This document shows, piece after piece, positions 10,301-25,300 of a stretch of 64,000 nt of DNA. Source of the DNA: Neelides folsomi (taxonomy: Eukaryota > Arthropoda > Collembola > Neelipleona > Neelidae). Position numbers and translations under genes: made by a program. Under the pieces are notes generated by a model. It saw nothing but the letters and a program-made list of their open reading frames with translations, had not been told where the DNA came from and made no database searches. Position 1 is the first letter of the stretch; each line of letters opens with the position of its first letter. Location of the stretch: positions 62,001-126,000 of the forward strand of contig JAQGBZ010000018.1 in NCBI GenBank assembly GCA_034687125.1, read 5' to 3'.

Positions 10301-13300
10301 ATAAGTTTTGAAGGTTGGGACGGGCGGAAGTTCCTTTCCTTCCGTTGTTGTTTTCTTCCCTTCCTTCTCGCTCTTATCTTCATGTTTAGAGCTGTCCTCC
10401 TCTTCCTCTGTCTCAGGGCCAGTTCCAAACACATAGCTGTATCTGTAATCATATGTGCTCTCCTTCAAAACACCTTTCTTCTCATCAATTTCTTCTTCTA
10501 CTGTCTTCACAACAGAGGTGGAGGTTTGGCTTAGAGATTTTGTCTCAGTTTCCTTCATTTCTTTTGCTTCCTTAAGGGATGAGATGAATCCTGAGTCGAT
10601 TTCTCCTTCGTCCTCAGCTCGCTCAGACAATCGTCGAGTTTTCTGTTCCTTTCCTTCTTCAATCTCTGAATGTCCTGACTCAAGAGAGGAGAATCGTCTA
10701 GTTATAGTTGTCTTCGTCATTGTTTCAGTAGTTCCACCAGGTGAGACAATTGTTTTGATTGATGAGAAGTAGGAAGGGAGACCACCCACGGTGTCAGGAA
10801 TTTCCTTTGGCTTTTTGCCAGCTGAGTCTTCGTCTCCGTCAATGGGGATCTTCATCTCATGGGTAATTGTTGACTTTATTGGCTCAGAGGTTTCTTCATT
10901 ACTTTCACCAATTTCCTCTGCTAATTCCCTCACTTTCTCACTTCCTACCTCAACCTCTGTTGAGTCTGCGATTCCCTTCTCACTTGAGAAACTTGAAATG
11001 GTCTCTTCAAAGATTGTGTCCTTTGCTACCTCATGAACAGAGTGGACCATTTCCACAATTGTCTTTTCTTCACACTTTGTTTCATTGCGAGTGATTTCCT
11101 CACTACTGTTCGAGGTCGACTCATTCTTGGTAACAAGTGACTCTTGAATGTCTTCCTTTAAAGAAATTACTATTTCTTCCTTTGGATCTTCACTAAGGGT
11201 CGTTGAAGGAGAAGGATGGGCCTTGGGAGCTTCTTCATCCCCGCCCTCACATTCCTTTTCTTCACTTGCTGCCTCTACTGCCCCAGAAAAAGAATCATCT
11301 TTCTCTTCAAAGTGAGATATTGATGAGGAAGGTTGAGTCGGGAGAGGAACAGACGTGGACAAATCAGTTTCCGATATGATTTCCTTTTCCTTTGAGTTGT
11401 CCTTCTCGGAATCACACTTTTCATCTGTTTTGGGAACCCCGTGATAATCCTCATCGTCGAGATCCTCATCGTGAGCGGAAAAGTCAATAGGTTCCTGTTG
11501 AGAAGAATGTTCATTTTCTCCTTCTGCCTCATTTGCCTTTTCAGTAATGGTAGGTTGAGGTGAAGTTGAAATTTGAGATTTGGGCTCTTTATCTTGTTCG
11601 GATTTATGCGAATCAATAGTTGTAATTTTTGATCCAGATTCTAAACTCTCTTTTCTATCAAGGGAAAATTGAGTTTCAGAGGACGACCCTCGCTCCGTTG
11701 GCCCATCACTATTTAATTCAAATCCGTTTTCAATTTCGCCTTCGCTCTCATGAGCCTTTTCTTCACAACTTTCGAGCAAAGTTGATTCTTTACTTTCAAT
11801 CTCATCGATTTCATCCCGCGTTTCATGTAGCAAACACGGGGATTCGGCACATTCGGCAGGTGATTCAACATTGGATAATTTTATGAGTTCAGCTCCCACC
11901 AGATCTCCCATGCTCGCTCGTTTCCATTTGGCTACTACTTCAGCCTCTTCCACAATTTCATCCACGACGTCTGAAATAAGTTTCTGGGTTTCTTCAGGGG
12001 AGGTTGCGAACGTTAAGGTTTCGCTCCCCTTTCCCAAATCTCCAGATAGCGAGAGCCTTTTTAATATTTCACCTTCGTGTTGAATTGATTTCCGCTCTCC
12101 TCCCTCATCAGCCCCAATTTCCCTTTCTGATTCAGACTCCTCGGTTTCCACTTGGGCCGCGCCTTCGTCTAATTTCTCGCCGCTCTCGAGCTCATTTGAA
12201 AGATCCGCGACCGGAGCGGTATTCCCATTAGCGTCTGACTCCATGATTTCTCTTCCCAAACGATTCAATTCGAGCGTGAATGGGGGCGAGAATTCTTTCT
12301 CTTTCTTTCCCTCAGATGCATCATCTGCATCATCCTTCTCCTCTCCTCCATGCAAATGACCCATTTCCTCCGATTCAAAATCTTTATTCCCATGCTCCAA
12401 ATCCGATTCTTCATCTTTCACAACTAAATCCTCGTTCAATTTTCCATCATCACTGGAGTATGCTGCGTCCTGATTACTCGATTCTTGCTCACTCTCCGCA
12501 ACTCCATCCTTTTCAACTTTAAATTCGGGTTTGTCATCTACAGTTTCTGATTTTTCAACTTGAGATTTATTCTCATTGTTTTTATCATCGGACTCTGCTG
12601 GTTGTAAACTGCAATTTCCATTCCTGTCCTCCTCGACAGATTCGTGTTTTTCATCTTGTAATGAGATTTTCTCTTCCTCCTCTTTCCCCTCTGAAGTCTT
12701 TATGTCTTCTTTGCCCTTTTCCGCTGCAAGTGAAGGATCTTCCTTCCCTGGAATGAGTTCACATTGGACCACGGCCGCACTTGCAGTGCACGCTGCAGTT
12801 AAAAGTCCAGATCTGATGGCACTCATCAGCTCAATGCCCACAGACCCATTTCCACTCTCGTCAATTACCCTATTACTCTCCTCGTAAATCTCTTTTTCAG
12901 AAGGTTTCTCTTCCTGTGAGTGGTCGGGCAGTTTGTCAAGACTCGTTTCCTCCTCTTCTTTTTTGTTCTCTGCCGTGGAGATGGCCGTAAGGGCCGAGGC
13001 CGAGCTAGAGGAAAATGAACTCTCGTCGCTGGAAGTCTTCCGCCCAATTCCTAGTCCAGAAGCTGGAGAGGTTCCAGATTGGGCAATGGAAATCGTGGTC
13101 GGTGGTTCATCGATCGCTTCGCCAACCTCTTCAATTGTTTCCTCAATTTTTTTATCCTCTTCTTCCCTTGGCTCATTGTCCTCCTGATTAGTCATTTTAG
13201 CTTCTTCTGAGATTTCACTCTCGACTGTTTCAGCTTTCCCATCAAAGAGAAATTCATCTTCTTCTGATTGCACGGGCGGGGTCGAGGGAGTAATAACGAC

Positions 13301-16300
13301 TGATGTTACAGTTTTTTGGGCTAAAGATGCCTGATTTGATTTATCCAATTCATCGGCTAATGAAAGTGTGGAAGATCTACGTCTTTCCATTTCATCACAG
13401 CATTCAACATTTGTCTCAATATCCTTCACTCCCTCTTTTTCCTCTTCCAAGGGACGTTTAATTTCCTCCAGGGCAGTTTCAATATTTGTTTGTTCATTTG
13501 ATAAATTATTGTCTTCCTCGTCCTCGCCCTTTTCTTCATTTTCTTCCGGGGCGTGAGAAATTTCTTGCTCGTCCGTTTTTTGAAGGCTCATTACAGGTTC
13601 AGCATTATTTATTGCCACTTCATCGGCAGCTTTGCCCTCAGTAATTTTATTTTCATGGTTCTCTGTGGAAATTTCAGGTTCATTTTCTCCCTCGTCCTTT
13701 GAAGTTTCTTGCACTTCCTTTTCTCCCACAGTATGAGTAAAAAGAGATTCGGAAACAGGCGAAACCGCTGCGTCAATTTTCTCAACGACCGAGGCAAGAA
13801 TTATTTCCTTCAGTGGACCAGCCGGAGCTACCCGAATTTCTCCTTCCGTCCCATCATTAGCAAATATTTCCTTGTGGGTTTTAATCTCGGTTTCTTCCAC
13901 AATTTCCTCTTTCGTTTCCTCCAAATGCTCTTCATCGGCTTCAACTTCTAATTCAGGAACCACGTTGCCCTTTTCTTCCTCCTTTTCATCAGGAACATTT
14001 GTGTCATGCTTTGACAAATCAATTGCAGATTCGTTTGATTCTTTTTCTTCTTTAATTTCATTGTTGGTAGTTAAATCGTTTGAAGTTTCCTCTTCATGTG
14101 GTTTACACTCAAGCTCCTCTTTTATCTCTTCGCATTCTTCTGTCTTTTTGACAGTTTCATCCAAGAGTTTTTCATTTGAAACTTCAATCACCTTTTCAAC
14201 CACAGTTTCGGTTTCAGTCGCTAAAAGGTCATCTTTCACAATATGAGTTGAAGGATGAGATTCATTAACATTATCCTTTTCTTCCGCTACTTCTTTTACC
14301 TCATCGTCTACCTCTTCAACATTATGTTTAGTATCATTTTGAGCAATATTATCCTCTTGAACAATTTCTTGGTCCTCCTCCTCGAGTTGTTCTTCCTCTA
14401 CAAACTCGTCGGTCTCATAAGTACCCGGCTCCACTTCCTCATGTACGGGGAGATCGGCCACTTCATCTGGAGTTCGGATAACTTCGCGAGTCTCGCGTGG
14501 AAGTTTACTTGGAATAGCTGAGGGTGTCGTTGAGTCGAGTCTTTTGGGATCTCCGGATAAAAGTTTCTCATCTTTTGCATTTTCATCTTTCTTATTCTCT
14601 TCTTCGAATTCATCAATAATATTTTCTTCAGTCTCAATATTTTCCTTTTCATCCTCGTCGAATTTTTCCTTCACTCCGATATTGATTTCTTCCTCTTTGG
14701 ATGGAATTGTGGAAATCACTTCTTTATCTTTAACTGCTTTCTCATCTTCTTTAATGATTATTTCTTCATATTCCTTTTTCTCTTCTTTTTCCTCCTCTTG
14801 CACATTATTATCACCGTCATTGTCGTCAATTTGATTCTCAACTTCCTCCACGACGATTGGTGTAGTGTCAACATTTAAATCTTTCTCCTTTTCCTCCTCC
14901 TCAACTTTGTCCTTTTCTTGTAAAATTTCCAAATTTTCCTCAATTACAATGTCATCAATGTTGACTTCGGGCTCAGGAGTAAACGTAAGCATTTCATTCG
15001 GATCGCTTACTATTAAATGTTCAGGAACTGAATCGGTTGATGAAATTTTCTCCACTTGGATCAACCCAACTCCATCAATATCAATTTCCTTGAAGGCGGA
15101 TGAGCCTAAGTTTGCCCCACTTCCACTCCTACTCACTTCAGGGGAAGCTGTCAGATCTGAATTGAGCTGGAGGCCCTCGGTCTTTGACTCTCCTCCTTTA
15201 GAAGCCTTTTCCACTTTCTGTTCGGAGGGAGCCGATTCTAAAATTTCCTCTGATTTCAATTCAGCGACGTCTTGAGACATTTCATTTGCTCCCACTTCCT
15301 CTGCTTCTTTATCCTCATCATTCAAATCCGTGGGTGGATCCTTTTGGACATCCTCCCGAGACGCCTCTAGAATTTCCTTTTCCACTTGAGCAGCTAAATC
15401 CTTTGAAAATACAGGCTCTGAAATCTGTTCTTGAACCTCGGGTTCAACTTTCTCCTCAATTTCTGAACCATTTGTTTCCACCTCGGGTTTCTCCAAGGAA
15501 TCCGTTTCCTTTGCTTCAAGGTTCTCAGAGCCCGTATCGGCCTCTCGTGACCCAGTCTCATTAATCTTTTCTTCTTCCTCTTTATCTTTCTCAATTTGAT
15601 TAAATGGCTCTTTAGCCTTCATTTCCCCACCAGATGTTTCAATTTCGACATTTTCCTCGGATTCTAATGGTTTCTCTTCATTAGCGGCAACTTCTTCAAC
15701 CGTTTCTTCGTCATCTTTACCTTCCTCTTCATCAATTTGAGATTCCTCGACTTTCCCGTCTTTCATTTCATCTTCTGTATGAGACTCGGCAATTGTAGAT
15801 TCTTGATTTTCTTGACTTGAATTAACGTCTGTTGGAGATGAAACTTTAATTTCTTCTTCGTGAATTTCGATTTCATCTTCATTGTGAGTTTCCTTCTCCT
15901 CAATTTCCTCATCTTTATTGGGTTCAATTTCGGCGTCATCATTTTCAGTGTTAGCGGAGTCAAGAGGCTCAATTCCATCAATAGAATCATTTTTCTTTTC
16001 AGCCGTAACGCTTTCAATCTCCTTTGCCTCAATAGATTCTTCAATTACAGGTTGGCTTTCCTCGTCAATCTCAACTTCAGCCGTGGATTCATCTTTTTCC
16101 ACAATGAGATAATCCTCGTCTTCTTCTCCTTCTACCCTTTCTCCCTCAATGGCCGTGTAAGTAGAAAAAGGAGTTTCAGTAGCGTCCATTTCTCTTCTCG
16201 TTTCTTTATCCGTTTCTGCTCCTGTGAGTGTTATGGACTCGTCTTCACCATTAACGGAAGCGTGGTCAAGCGAGCTAAGTTCCGAACTTGATTCAGTTCC

Positions 16301-19300
16301 CGCTCCATTCAATAAAGTTCCATTTTGCTCAATTATAATTTCCTCTGTTTGATCATCCTTCTCATCCTCTTGAGGCTCATCAAGTTTGCTCGCCTCGCTC
16401 TCTTCAACTTTCTCTTCCTCCTCTTCTTTCTCTGCCGGTTCTTCGGTTTTCCCAGGAACATTTTCCTCACTTGGCTCATCAGCTGATGGCTCAGTCTCAA
16501 CCTTCTCAACTTCTACAATAGGATCCTTATCATCAGTCTCTGTTTTCTCTTCACTTTTCCCATTAGAAATCACCCCATTAGACTTTCGACCGCCGGTGAT
16601 GGCCTTAGAGGCGCCGGCGACAGCTCCTGCAGCTAATGCCACTCCCGCGACTCCAACAGCCGCAGCCGCGACTGCTTTCTTTCCAACAATTGGTTTTGGC
16701 TTGGGTGGGTCTGCCTTTGGAATTGTTGATTTTGCAACGGGCTTCTTTTTTGCTTCTACTTTGGGTTTCGGAGCTTCGGGTTTTTGGACTTTTTGCTGCG
16801 CGGCCTTTTCAGTCCCCTTCCTATTGTTGTTTGTTGCCTCTTTGGCGGATTTGAGGGGAGTGATGGGAGGTGATGTTGTTTTTGCAGCGGATGAGGGCTT
16901 CGAAACATTAATCCCATATTTGGGTATTTTGGGAGCATTTTCACCCTGAGTTTTTTTCGGGCTCGTGGGTTTTTTGCTATCTCCAACTGAAGGAGTTTTC
17001 TTAACTGTTTTCCCAGAAGGAGCGGAAACGGGTTTAGTGGTAGACTTTGCAATGTTACTCTCTGACTTTCGAGGTGTTTTAATTTCCGAGTCTTTAATTC
17101 CTTTGTCAGATAATTTATTGTCAGAAGTGGGCTTGAAAGTTCTTTTCTCCGGCCTTCCCCTTTCTCTCGTTTCTTCCCCAGTAGTTGATGCTGATTCACT
17201 TCGGTTCGAAGCTGAAAACATCTTTTCCGCATTTCTCGCTTGATGCGTCTTTTGAGATTTAAGTGGGCCTGTAGAGGCAGAGGAAGACGAGACCGTCTTT
17301 TGTATATTGGAAGATGTGAGACGTTCAACAGAGCCCTTAAGCAACTTGCTCCCAGCCTCTGAAATGATCTTTTCCGACTTGACTTTGCTCTTTTGGGAAG
17401 CCGAGATTGTTTTGGCGGAGCAAATCGGGTACTTAAGGAACTCAAGGTGTTTCAATCTCCCCAAAGACTCAAATATCTTCTGTTGGGGCGTGCTTCCGGG
17501 GAAGAGGATTCGAGTGATGGCGTCCCTCGGATTCGCCGGCTGCCAGACGAGGAGGGCACATATGGAAACAAGATTGAGAACAGGGAAACTCTCGCGACAG
17601 CCCCCTTCGCTCCTCGTGCTCATCTTGCTAGTGGAACACAAGTCGGTGTTCCACTTGGACAGAAACTCCTTCACTTCCCTCGAGTCCTTCGCCGGGTTCA
17701 AGATGTACAAGTCCAGCTTCCCATGCCCTACCTTGTGGTATAAATTAATTGGCTCTACAATATTTTCTCTAAAGCATAAATGCGGTTTGAGGCTAATATT
17801 TCGGAGATTCTCCATCATCCGAGTGGCAGTTTCCGAGAGTGACACGATGAGCTCATCCTTTTCCTTATCCTTTTCTTTGTCAATGCCACTGTCCGCCGAG
17901 GAGGATTTCTTCTCCATGAGGTTCCCGAAGAAATGACCGATTTGGGGATAAACTTGATTAATTCTCTTCCTTTCCAAAATTGCATCTAGGCCGCCAAAGG
18001 AGTTGTTGTTAATCCTCGTGAGAAGCACGGCATCCAAACGGTCCAGGTGACGTGTAAAGTCCCAGAAACACGACCGTCGATTGAACCCGCCATCAATGAG
18101 CATGTTAAAGCCATTAATGCCGAAGAGGGCCGCGTCGCCTTGGCCGCCAGGGAAGACGTAGAGGGTCGGATGGGAGAAACGAATGTTCCCCACGATTTCC
18201 GAAGGTTCTAAAATCTCCTTCACCGGAGACGCCACGACCATTTTGGAAATGAACTCAACGAAGGAAACAATCCCAGAATTGTAAGCACCGGACAATTTGT
18301 CCGGTGGATTGAGCCGAACTTGGCACATTTTGGAGAAAGATTCTCTCCGAATTCTCTCCTCAGTCCAGCTGCTCTCGGGCGCACAATGCAAAGACACGCT
18401 AATATCACCTTTGTATGCTGATAAAATCCGCTGCACATCCGACTCCGCCCATAACTCGATAAAATCCATGAAGGAAAAGGTCCCGTCCTACCCATAGGAA
18501 AATACTTAAATAACACAAGGCACAAAATTCAATAATATACAAAATCTGTATAGGGTGGGTAAAAGGGCGAAATAGTGATTCTCTCCCTAAAGAAGATTCT
18601 AACTCAATTCCACCTCTCATTCAATATTCTCGTCTTGCCTCTCAATAAATATGAAAGAGGTCATTCTTTCCTAACTATTTAATCAAAATCAATACATTAT
18701 GATAGGGAAAAATTACAATTCCCAGACCTATTAAATCTTTCAATAATATCCGATCCAATTGATTAAACTGACAAAATTCATAAAAGCTGTCGGTTTCATA
18801 TTAAAATATTCCACCTGAATAATTTACCGCAACATTACTAGACGTGTAGCTTTTCCATTCAGCTTTGTCTGTGACAAATGGCAAAAGTTCATAAAATATT
18901 CATAGCCCGTCAATTGAACCCACTATTGGGCATATCTAAATCTAAATATAGATATGGCATAATATTTAGCGACTCTAACAGAAGGTTTTTATATGCTCAA
19001 AGAGTTTCTTTTGATGTTTGGACTCTTGAGTCTGAAACTAGATTTTAAAGGTTGACAGCGAGTGATGGGAGTCTCACCTGTAATATCCATGACCCGCTTC
19101 CTTGGAACGTATATCCAGCGTGGATAATATGTCTGTGTCGAGTGAAGCTCGCGAGCAAGTTCTTCATGCATTGTAAAAGAGTGTTGACTTGTGAGTGAAT
19201 CAGCACTTCCACAACCAAGTTTTCAGAGGCCCATTGGACGAGTTTTTCGCCTGAAAATGATATGCATACATTATTATCTTATTAGGCTTTACTTCATCTT

Positions 19301-22300
19301 CGAAGTGGGTCAATGAAGAAATTTGCAAAACTCCCCGACCTCGCCCGCCTTAATTTGTACTTTATATAATCCTCTACGCTTTAATTAAATAAGTTTATTC
19401 CGACTTAATTAAGTTATACTAAAACAAACTGTCTATTTGTCTCTAAGTACACATGAATAAAAGTTTTACTAGAGAGATCTGATATTTAACTTAATTAAAG
19501 TCAACGATGATTTTATATGAAATAACACGTACAAGTGAATTCTAATTTATTTAATCATTTTGCATAAAAATATTCAATATTAAGCTAATAATTTTTGACG
19601 TTCAGATAAATATTATTAATATGTAGAATATCTTAAATACTAGTAGTAAAATTAGTTTTAAATAAAATGGGAATATCGTGTTGATTCATGTGTTATATAA
19701 TATAATTTAAATTATGGGAAAGTGTCATATTATTGTACAGGAAGATTAAAATCAATGGGCTCTATTGGATATTTTGCATATGGAAATTCTCACCACAATA
19801 ACAAGGACCTTATTTATTTTCAAAGGATTTCTCATGAGTGTCTTGTCCGATGAATGAAATATGGGGGGAGTAAAGGAAAAGCGGTGGAAGTGAAGAAAGC
19901 GAGGAAAGTTCATTTTTCGGAAAGGAGGTTACTTAAGTCGGACCAACTGTGAGTGGCGCATCGAAGTCAGTCGGTGTGGTAGTAGAAATGGAGGTTTCTA
20001 TAATGTGCATCTCTATATAACCAGACGACCTTCAGGAATTGCAAACTGCACCTCGGTCCGCTCCATGGATCCTCCCACTCGCGAGTTCGGCTCGGCTCGA
20101 GCTCGCGGGGATTGAACATGGTAAAAGTGGGACAAGGAAAGCTGATTTCTCCTTCCTTCGGGGTTCATGGAGTCTGCTGGAGAGTGGAGGGAACGAGCAA
20201 CCCTGGCAAGTTGGCAAAGTGAGAACCCCATTTCCCAGACTCCCATTTCCCATAACCCTTTGGAATACGAACCCAATTCTCCTTGAGGCAGGCCCGGGTA
20301 TTACTTTTGAAACCAAAATATATAGGCTTCACGGGAAACTGATCCTCAACACTTATATTTTAAAGAGATAATGTTAATGGACGGCCATATTCACCATTTC
20401 TGGCTTCATCTCCTTCAGGTGAAGAGTTTGCAAGGTTTAACAGCTCACAGCACAGGTCCACATGAGATAAATCCACATCCCAGGAAAGGAGTCCTATAGA
20501 ACATAAAAAATTTTTAGTTAGATCTTTTAAAGGACTTGACACGATTTTATAGATGGCTTTTCACTTTTATTTATTACACTTCCGCCTTTTGATTATAAAT
20601 GACTATGATGATATAATGGAAAATCATAAAATAATCTGTAGAAAATTGAGATTCTTAAACGTATTATTTAGAAACGTATTTTGAGACCAAATAGCCCTTA
20701 ATCTCATTTACTGTGTAAAAACCATTTGGAGCTGAAAAATTTAATAATGCGGCAAAGTGCTTTGCTTTAGTTTGAAATCATCTCATTTACTCTTTGAGTG
20801 GCTAACAATATTACTTTCTCCGTCCGTTGCAAAATTTAGAGGAAAGCAAGTTGAGTACATGTATATTTAATTTACTTCAAATTAATGAAGGGAAGTAGGT
20901 AATTGTGTTGAATATAACAAGCTACATAAAAGTTCGATTGCCTCAATGCCTATCACATGTGGTTCTTGTCAATTTCATTAAAACTTTGAGTGAAGTGTTA
21001 AAACTTCTATTGTGGTTCGGGTAGATGCATGGCATTCCCAGTCGGCTTCTGGATCAATAATGAGGTCATTTAAGCCCCATAGATCGGAATTATTATTCTT
21101 TGATCCAAAGTAGAGACATTTTCCTCCTTTGTTTTTGATAAGCTTTTATCAAAAGGGTCCATAATGGTTGATCCAGTAAATGGGTCTGCGGAATTTCGCT
21201 CAGCCTTTTCAAAAGTTAGATAGGGGTTAAAGCTAAGCATTAAACCACTTTTAAAGTTCCTTCTACATAGTGTATGTTATGTGTAGTTTATAAATATTAC
21301 TCCTACCAATACTTAAACTTATTTACAATGAACCTTTAATCTTTTCCTTTAATTATCAAACTAAAACTAAAACAAACTTGCTAGGTATATAGTTTAAACA
21401 AATGTACATTAGTAATATATTGTATTGGTAGACACTAACTTATTTTCTATTATTTTTAAAATCAAATCTCGTTATTATTTTATAGATTATAAAGCCTTTG
21501 TATGTTATATAACTTGTATAGAATTTTTCAAGCTATTTGAAATGAATGATAAAATAAACTTGTAGAATCACAATTAAGATGCTGATTAAAAGGGGAAAAG
21601 AAAAAGGGAGGAAATTGTAGGTAAATGCGCTGATCATTTCAATTCAATTCCATTCGGCTTTATATAAATGAACATTTTCAACTCCTTTCTCTTTGTTTGA
21701 CGAGGTGGAAATGGTTCTGGAGATAAAATAGAGTAATGGCATGCAGTTATCCTATTCCTTAATCGATGGTTTATCTCTTGCCCTTTCCCATTCTCTAACT
21801 ACCATTTCCTTCAAGGTCCACTTAATGAAACTATCTCGTAAAAATAGTCTCGTAAAAGCTTTTGAATCAATAAGAGGTTATCTTTACCCATTATATTGAA
21901 TTTCCATTATTTTGTGCCAAGCTGTGGAATATTTGGGGATAAATTAAAATCCATTTTAAATTCGCGTTTAAAACCCATTCTCCATTTGTTGAAAGTTAAT
22001 TTTATATTGAAGTTTGCCTTTTCGACCATTTGAAAGGAATTAAGGAATGCTACGCAGAGTAAGTATTCAACTTGCAAATGAGATCGTTATTTCTGTTTGG
22101 CACCAACTCTAGGTCATTTGAAATTATGGCTTTTAATTTGAGGCCTTGTAAATTTGCTAATTAGACATTAGGAGAAAGTTAACTTGCTTTAATTTAAAAC
22201 TCAACGGGTAAATACAAAACATTTGAATGTAAATTATGGAGATTTAATATATTTTGTTTCAATCCAATTCTATTTTTACCTTTTTAATGAGTTTTCCAAA

Positions 22301-25300
22301 GTCAATATCAAATTAAAACAATTAAAGTGGGAATTTGTTCTTCGAAATAATTTTGAAGGAAGAATATTCATGTGGCATGTGCGATTGTAAGTATTTTACA
22401 TTGTAAGTACAAGTTGTAAATAGAAAGTACTTTAAAACAGAATTTGTTCCCTTGATCAGGAAGAAGGAGTCGACTAAAGTAGATTCGTCCCTTGTGTTTT
22501 CGTGTATGTATGTAACTATTTCTGCTATCCACATTAGTGTAATGGGGATTCATTACTTTTCCGACCTCTTATAAATTTTTAAGCACTCTGGAGAGTTTTG
22601 GCCCTCATGTCGCCCTAGAAGATTCTTCCAAAGGACACAAGGGATGGAATTGAGAGAGAAACACATATCCACTTTTACACATAACACACATTTAGGAGTA
22701 AATCCACTTTCATATGAGCATTTCTTCGTATAAATTCAACATAACTCTGCGTCTCTTTACTGAAATTGAGCTGGGATGAGATGATTTCACTATAAAATTT
22801 TATGCAAGCATAAAATACTCCGTCCACTCATAAATATTTCAAACTATTCCCCACCGACCCCAACTCGTCCATGCGGAGCCTTCTGGATACTCATCCAAAT
22901 CCAAGATATTACACATAATATAACTCATATTTATATCATGAATTAAGTATAATAATATTCCACTATATCCTTATTCCAACCCAGTCAATTTATGAAACTC
23001 TTGATCTTGATTCAAATTTTTTGAGTACAGAGTATATAAAAAGCTGTAAAAATCCGGAATATTATTACTGTCGCTTTTGATTTTAAAGCCATCATTTGAC
23101 ATGAAAGGATGCCTTCAATTTTTCACTGCAATGCTTTTAGAATTAATTCGTTTTTTCTTGATTTAAAAAATTAAAGAACAAAGGAAATAATTCAAATTAT
23201 ACAAATTATCACTATACTTATTTTGTACACAAGTTACATAAATAAAGCAAAGAAGTTTGTTTATGTTTTAAGATGGAGAATGTCAAAAAGTCATGTCCCT
23301 AACATAGGATCTACTATGTATTATAGTCTACTATAGTAGTACAGTTTGTAAGGACAAGGAATCATTGTATGTGAATTATCATAGTTGAAAAAACAAATTG
23401 TAAAAGTGGAAGTACATACAAACTTTAAGGGTTCAAAGTTCAAAAACTTCATTTAGAACTTACACAACTTTACTAGAACATAATCTTTTTATATCCGGAA
23501 AGCATGCGAGCATCGCGAAAATTACGTATTTTATTATAAGTTAAAAATGTAGCAAAGAGTGTGCAGATGTTCTCACAACGTGTCAAACGACTGTTCGCAC
23601 AACTCTCACTGGAAGAATAGTTAACCAGCATGGATTCATCATGACAATCTTAACGATGTTTTCATACAATACAAAGATCCTTCTTTCAAATAGTAAAAAT
23701 GTGAAAGTCTTCGCATCGTTAATACAATTTGGCTAAACAGCTATAGCCACCCGTTGCTGAAACATGTGTGAAGAAACTTTCATTGGCTGTATCTAACTAA
23801 ATGTAAGCCAAATTTCAATGATATAATCCTAATGATAAAATTTTTATATTGTAGTAAAGAAATTAAATTCATTATCATACAGTTTATTAATCACCAAATG
23901 GGCAATTAATATTACTAGGAATTTATCACAAAGAATTGGGATATACAACGTACATACTAACATTAAGTATTATATGTATGTATGTATAACTCGGCAGAAA
24001 TGATTTATTTACATTCGGAGCGTTTTAACTTTTAACTATTCCCAAATTAGGCCTTTTAGTTTAGTTAATTTAAGTTTTTCAGGCGATAGCATTAAATACC
24101 AGTCATTAGTTTTGATTTATTATAATGAAATATAGATTTTCTGGTATTAAAGAACTGCGAATTACTTTGTGATAGTAATGAGACTAATGTCGTCAAGTCG
24201 AATGAATCAGACTTGAATGAACTTTGTATATTACGGCTCATTCATCCTACTCAAGCCCCGGTCTCCAAGATGAAGATGAAGAGATGAGAAAACCTCGAGG
24301 TCGTTGAATAATGGGAAATGGTGACTGGGGACTCTGAGAATATACCTTGATCACGGAGTAGGAGAAACATCCCATGATTCATGATAAGATTATCGCATTG
24401 AAAGGACGAAAGGAGTCAAAAGACGAGCAAGGTCTTTTCCATTCCACCCATTTCTCTACTACAGGCTCTTTTGTTAAGAATTTATGTGGACTATTGGCCG
24501 GAACCAATCTAGGTACAAGTGGAGAGGATGAGGAATTCTAACCGAACTAAAATTCACTTGCTTTATTTGCTGAAAAAAGTATTGTCTTCGGTGCCTTGCT
24601 GTTCTGCTCATCCACATATTTTTTATTTACATGGTGCTCACGTACCTTTTTTAGCTCATATCCCATGCATAACAAATTTTCATCTGTACTTTATTCTAAT
24701 ATGTTAGGAATACGCAAAAAGTTTTACATAAATAAAGTGAATTGTGTTGATGCTTGCAAAACCCAAAGCCCATTGTTTTACAAACTAACTAAATAAAGCA
24801 CTACTGCACTGATATTCTAATGAAAACACAATTTTGTCTTTTCATATTTTTCAAAATAACCTAATTAACTTTTAATTTTATAGGATTCCTTTAAACAACG
24901 AATCTAATAATATTATGGAAATGCTTACACTGAAAAAACAACATGTACACCTATTAAAAAAGACATGTACCTATACAATAATGGAATGTTATTTTAAAAG
25001 TTGCAAGGTAGAAGAACGCATTGTACTCATGTATGGTATGCCACTTACGTACTCAGCATTAATAGTAAATGTGCACATCACAGGTGAGATACATGTTTAT
25101 GTGTATTATGTAGGTATTATTTGCAGTGATAAGGCAAAAACTCGTGTAGAACCTTTGTTGCGAAGATTATGTAAGGTGAGTTAAATATTTTCCTTCATGG
25201 CATAGTGTTCAGGGAGAATTATAAAGGATCGGATAAGGAGATTCACCAGACCGTGGCCAAACATTCACGTTTTTATATACCAATCCCTTAATGGACGGAT

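Noticed and set aside
9582-17936. Many plus-strand ORFs (up to 209 codons, e.g. 16386-16949 and 17307-17936) opposite futsch exon 4
   Set aside because: They are antisense shadows. Glu, Lys and Ser codons on the minus strand rarely give stops on the other strand, and the products are Ser/Phe/Leu-rich with no family resemblance.
18469-18469. ATG at 18469 as the futsch start
   Set aside because: Conserved DGTFSF lies directly upstream in frame, a splice acceptor precedes it, and three upstream exons encode the expected MAP1 N-terminus.
24915-25184. 89-codon plus-strand ORF in futsch intron 1
   Set aside because: Composition shifts along the frame and it shows no family features.
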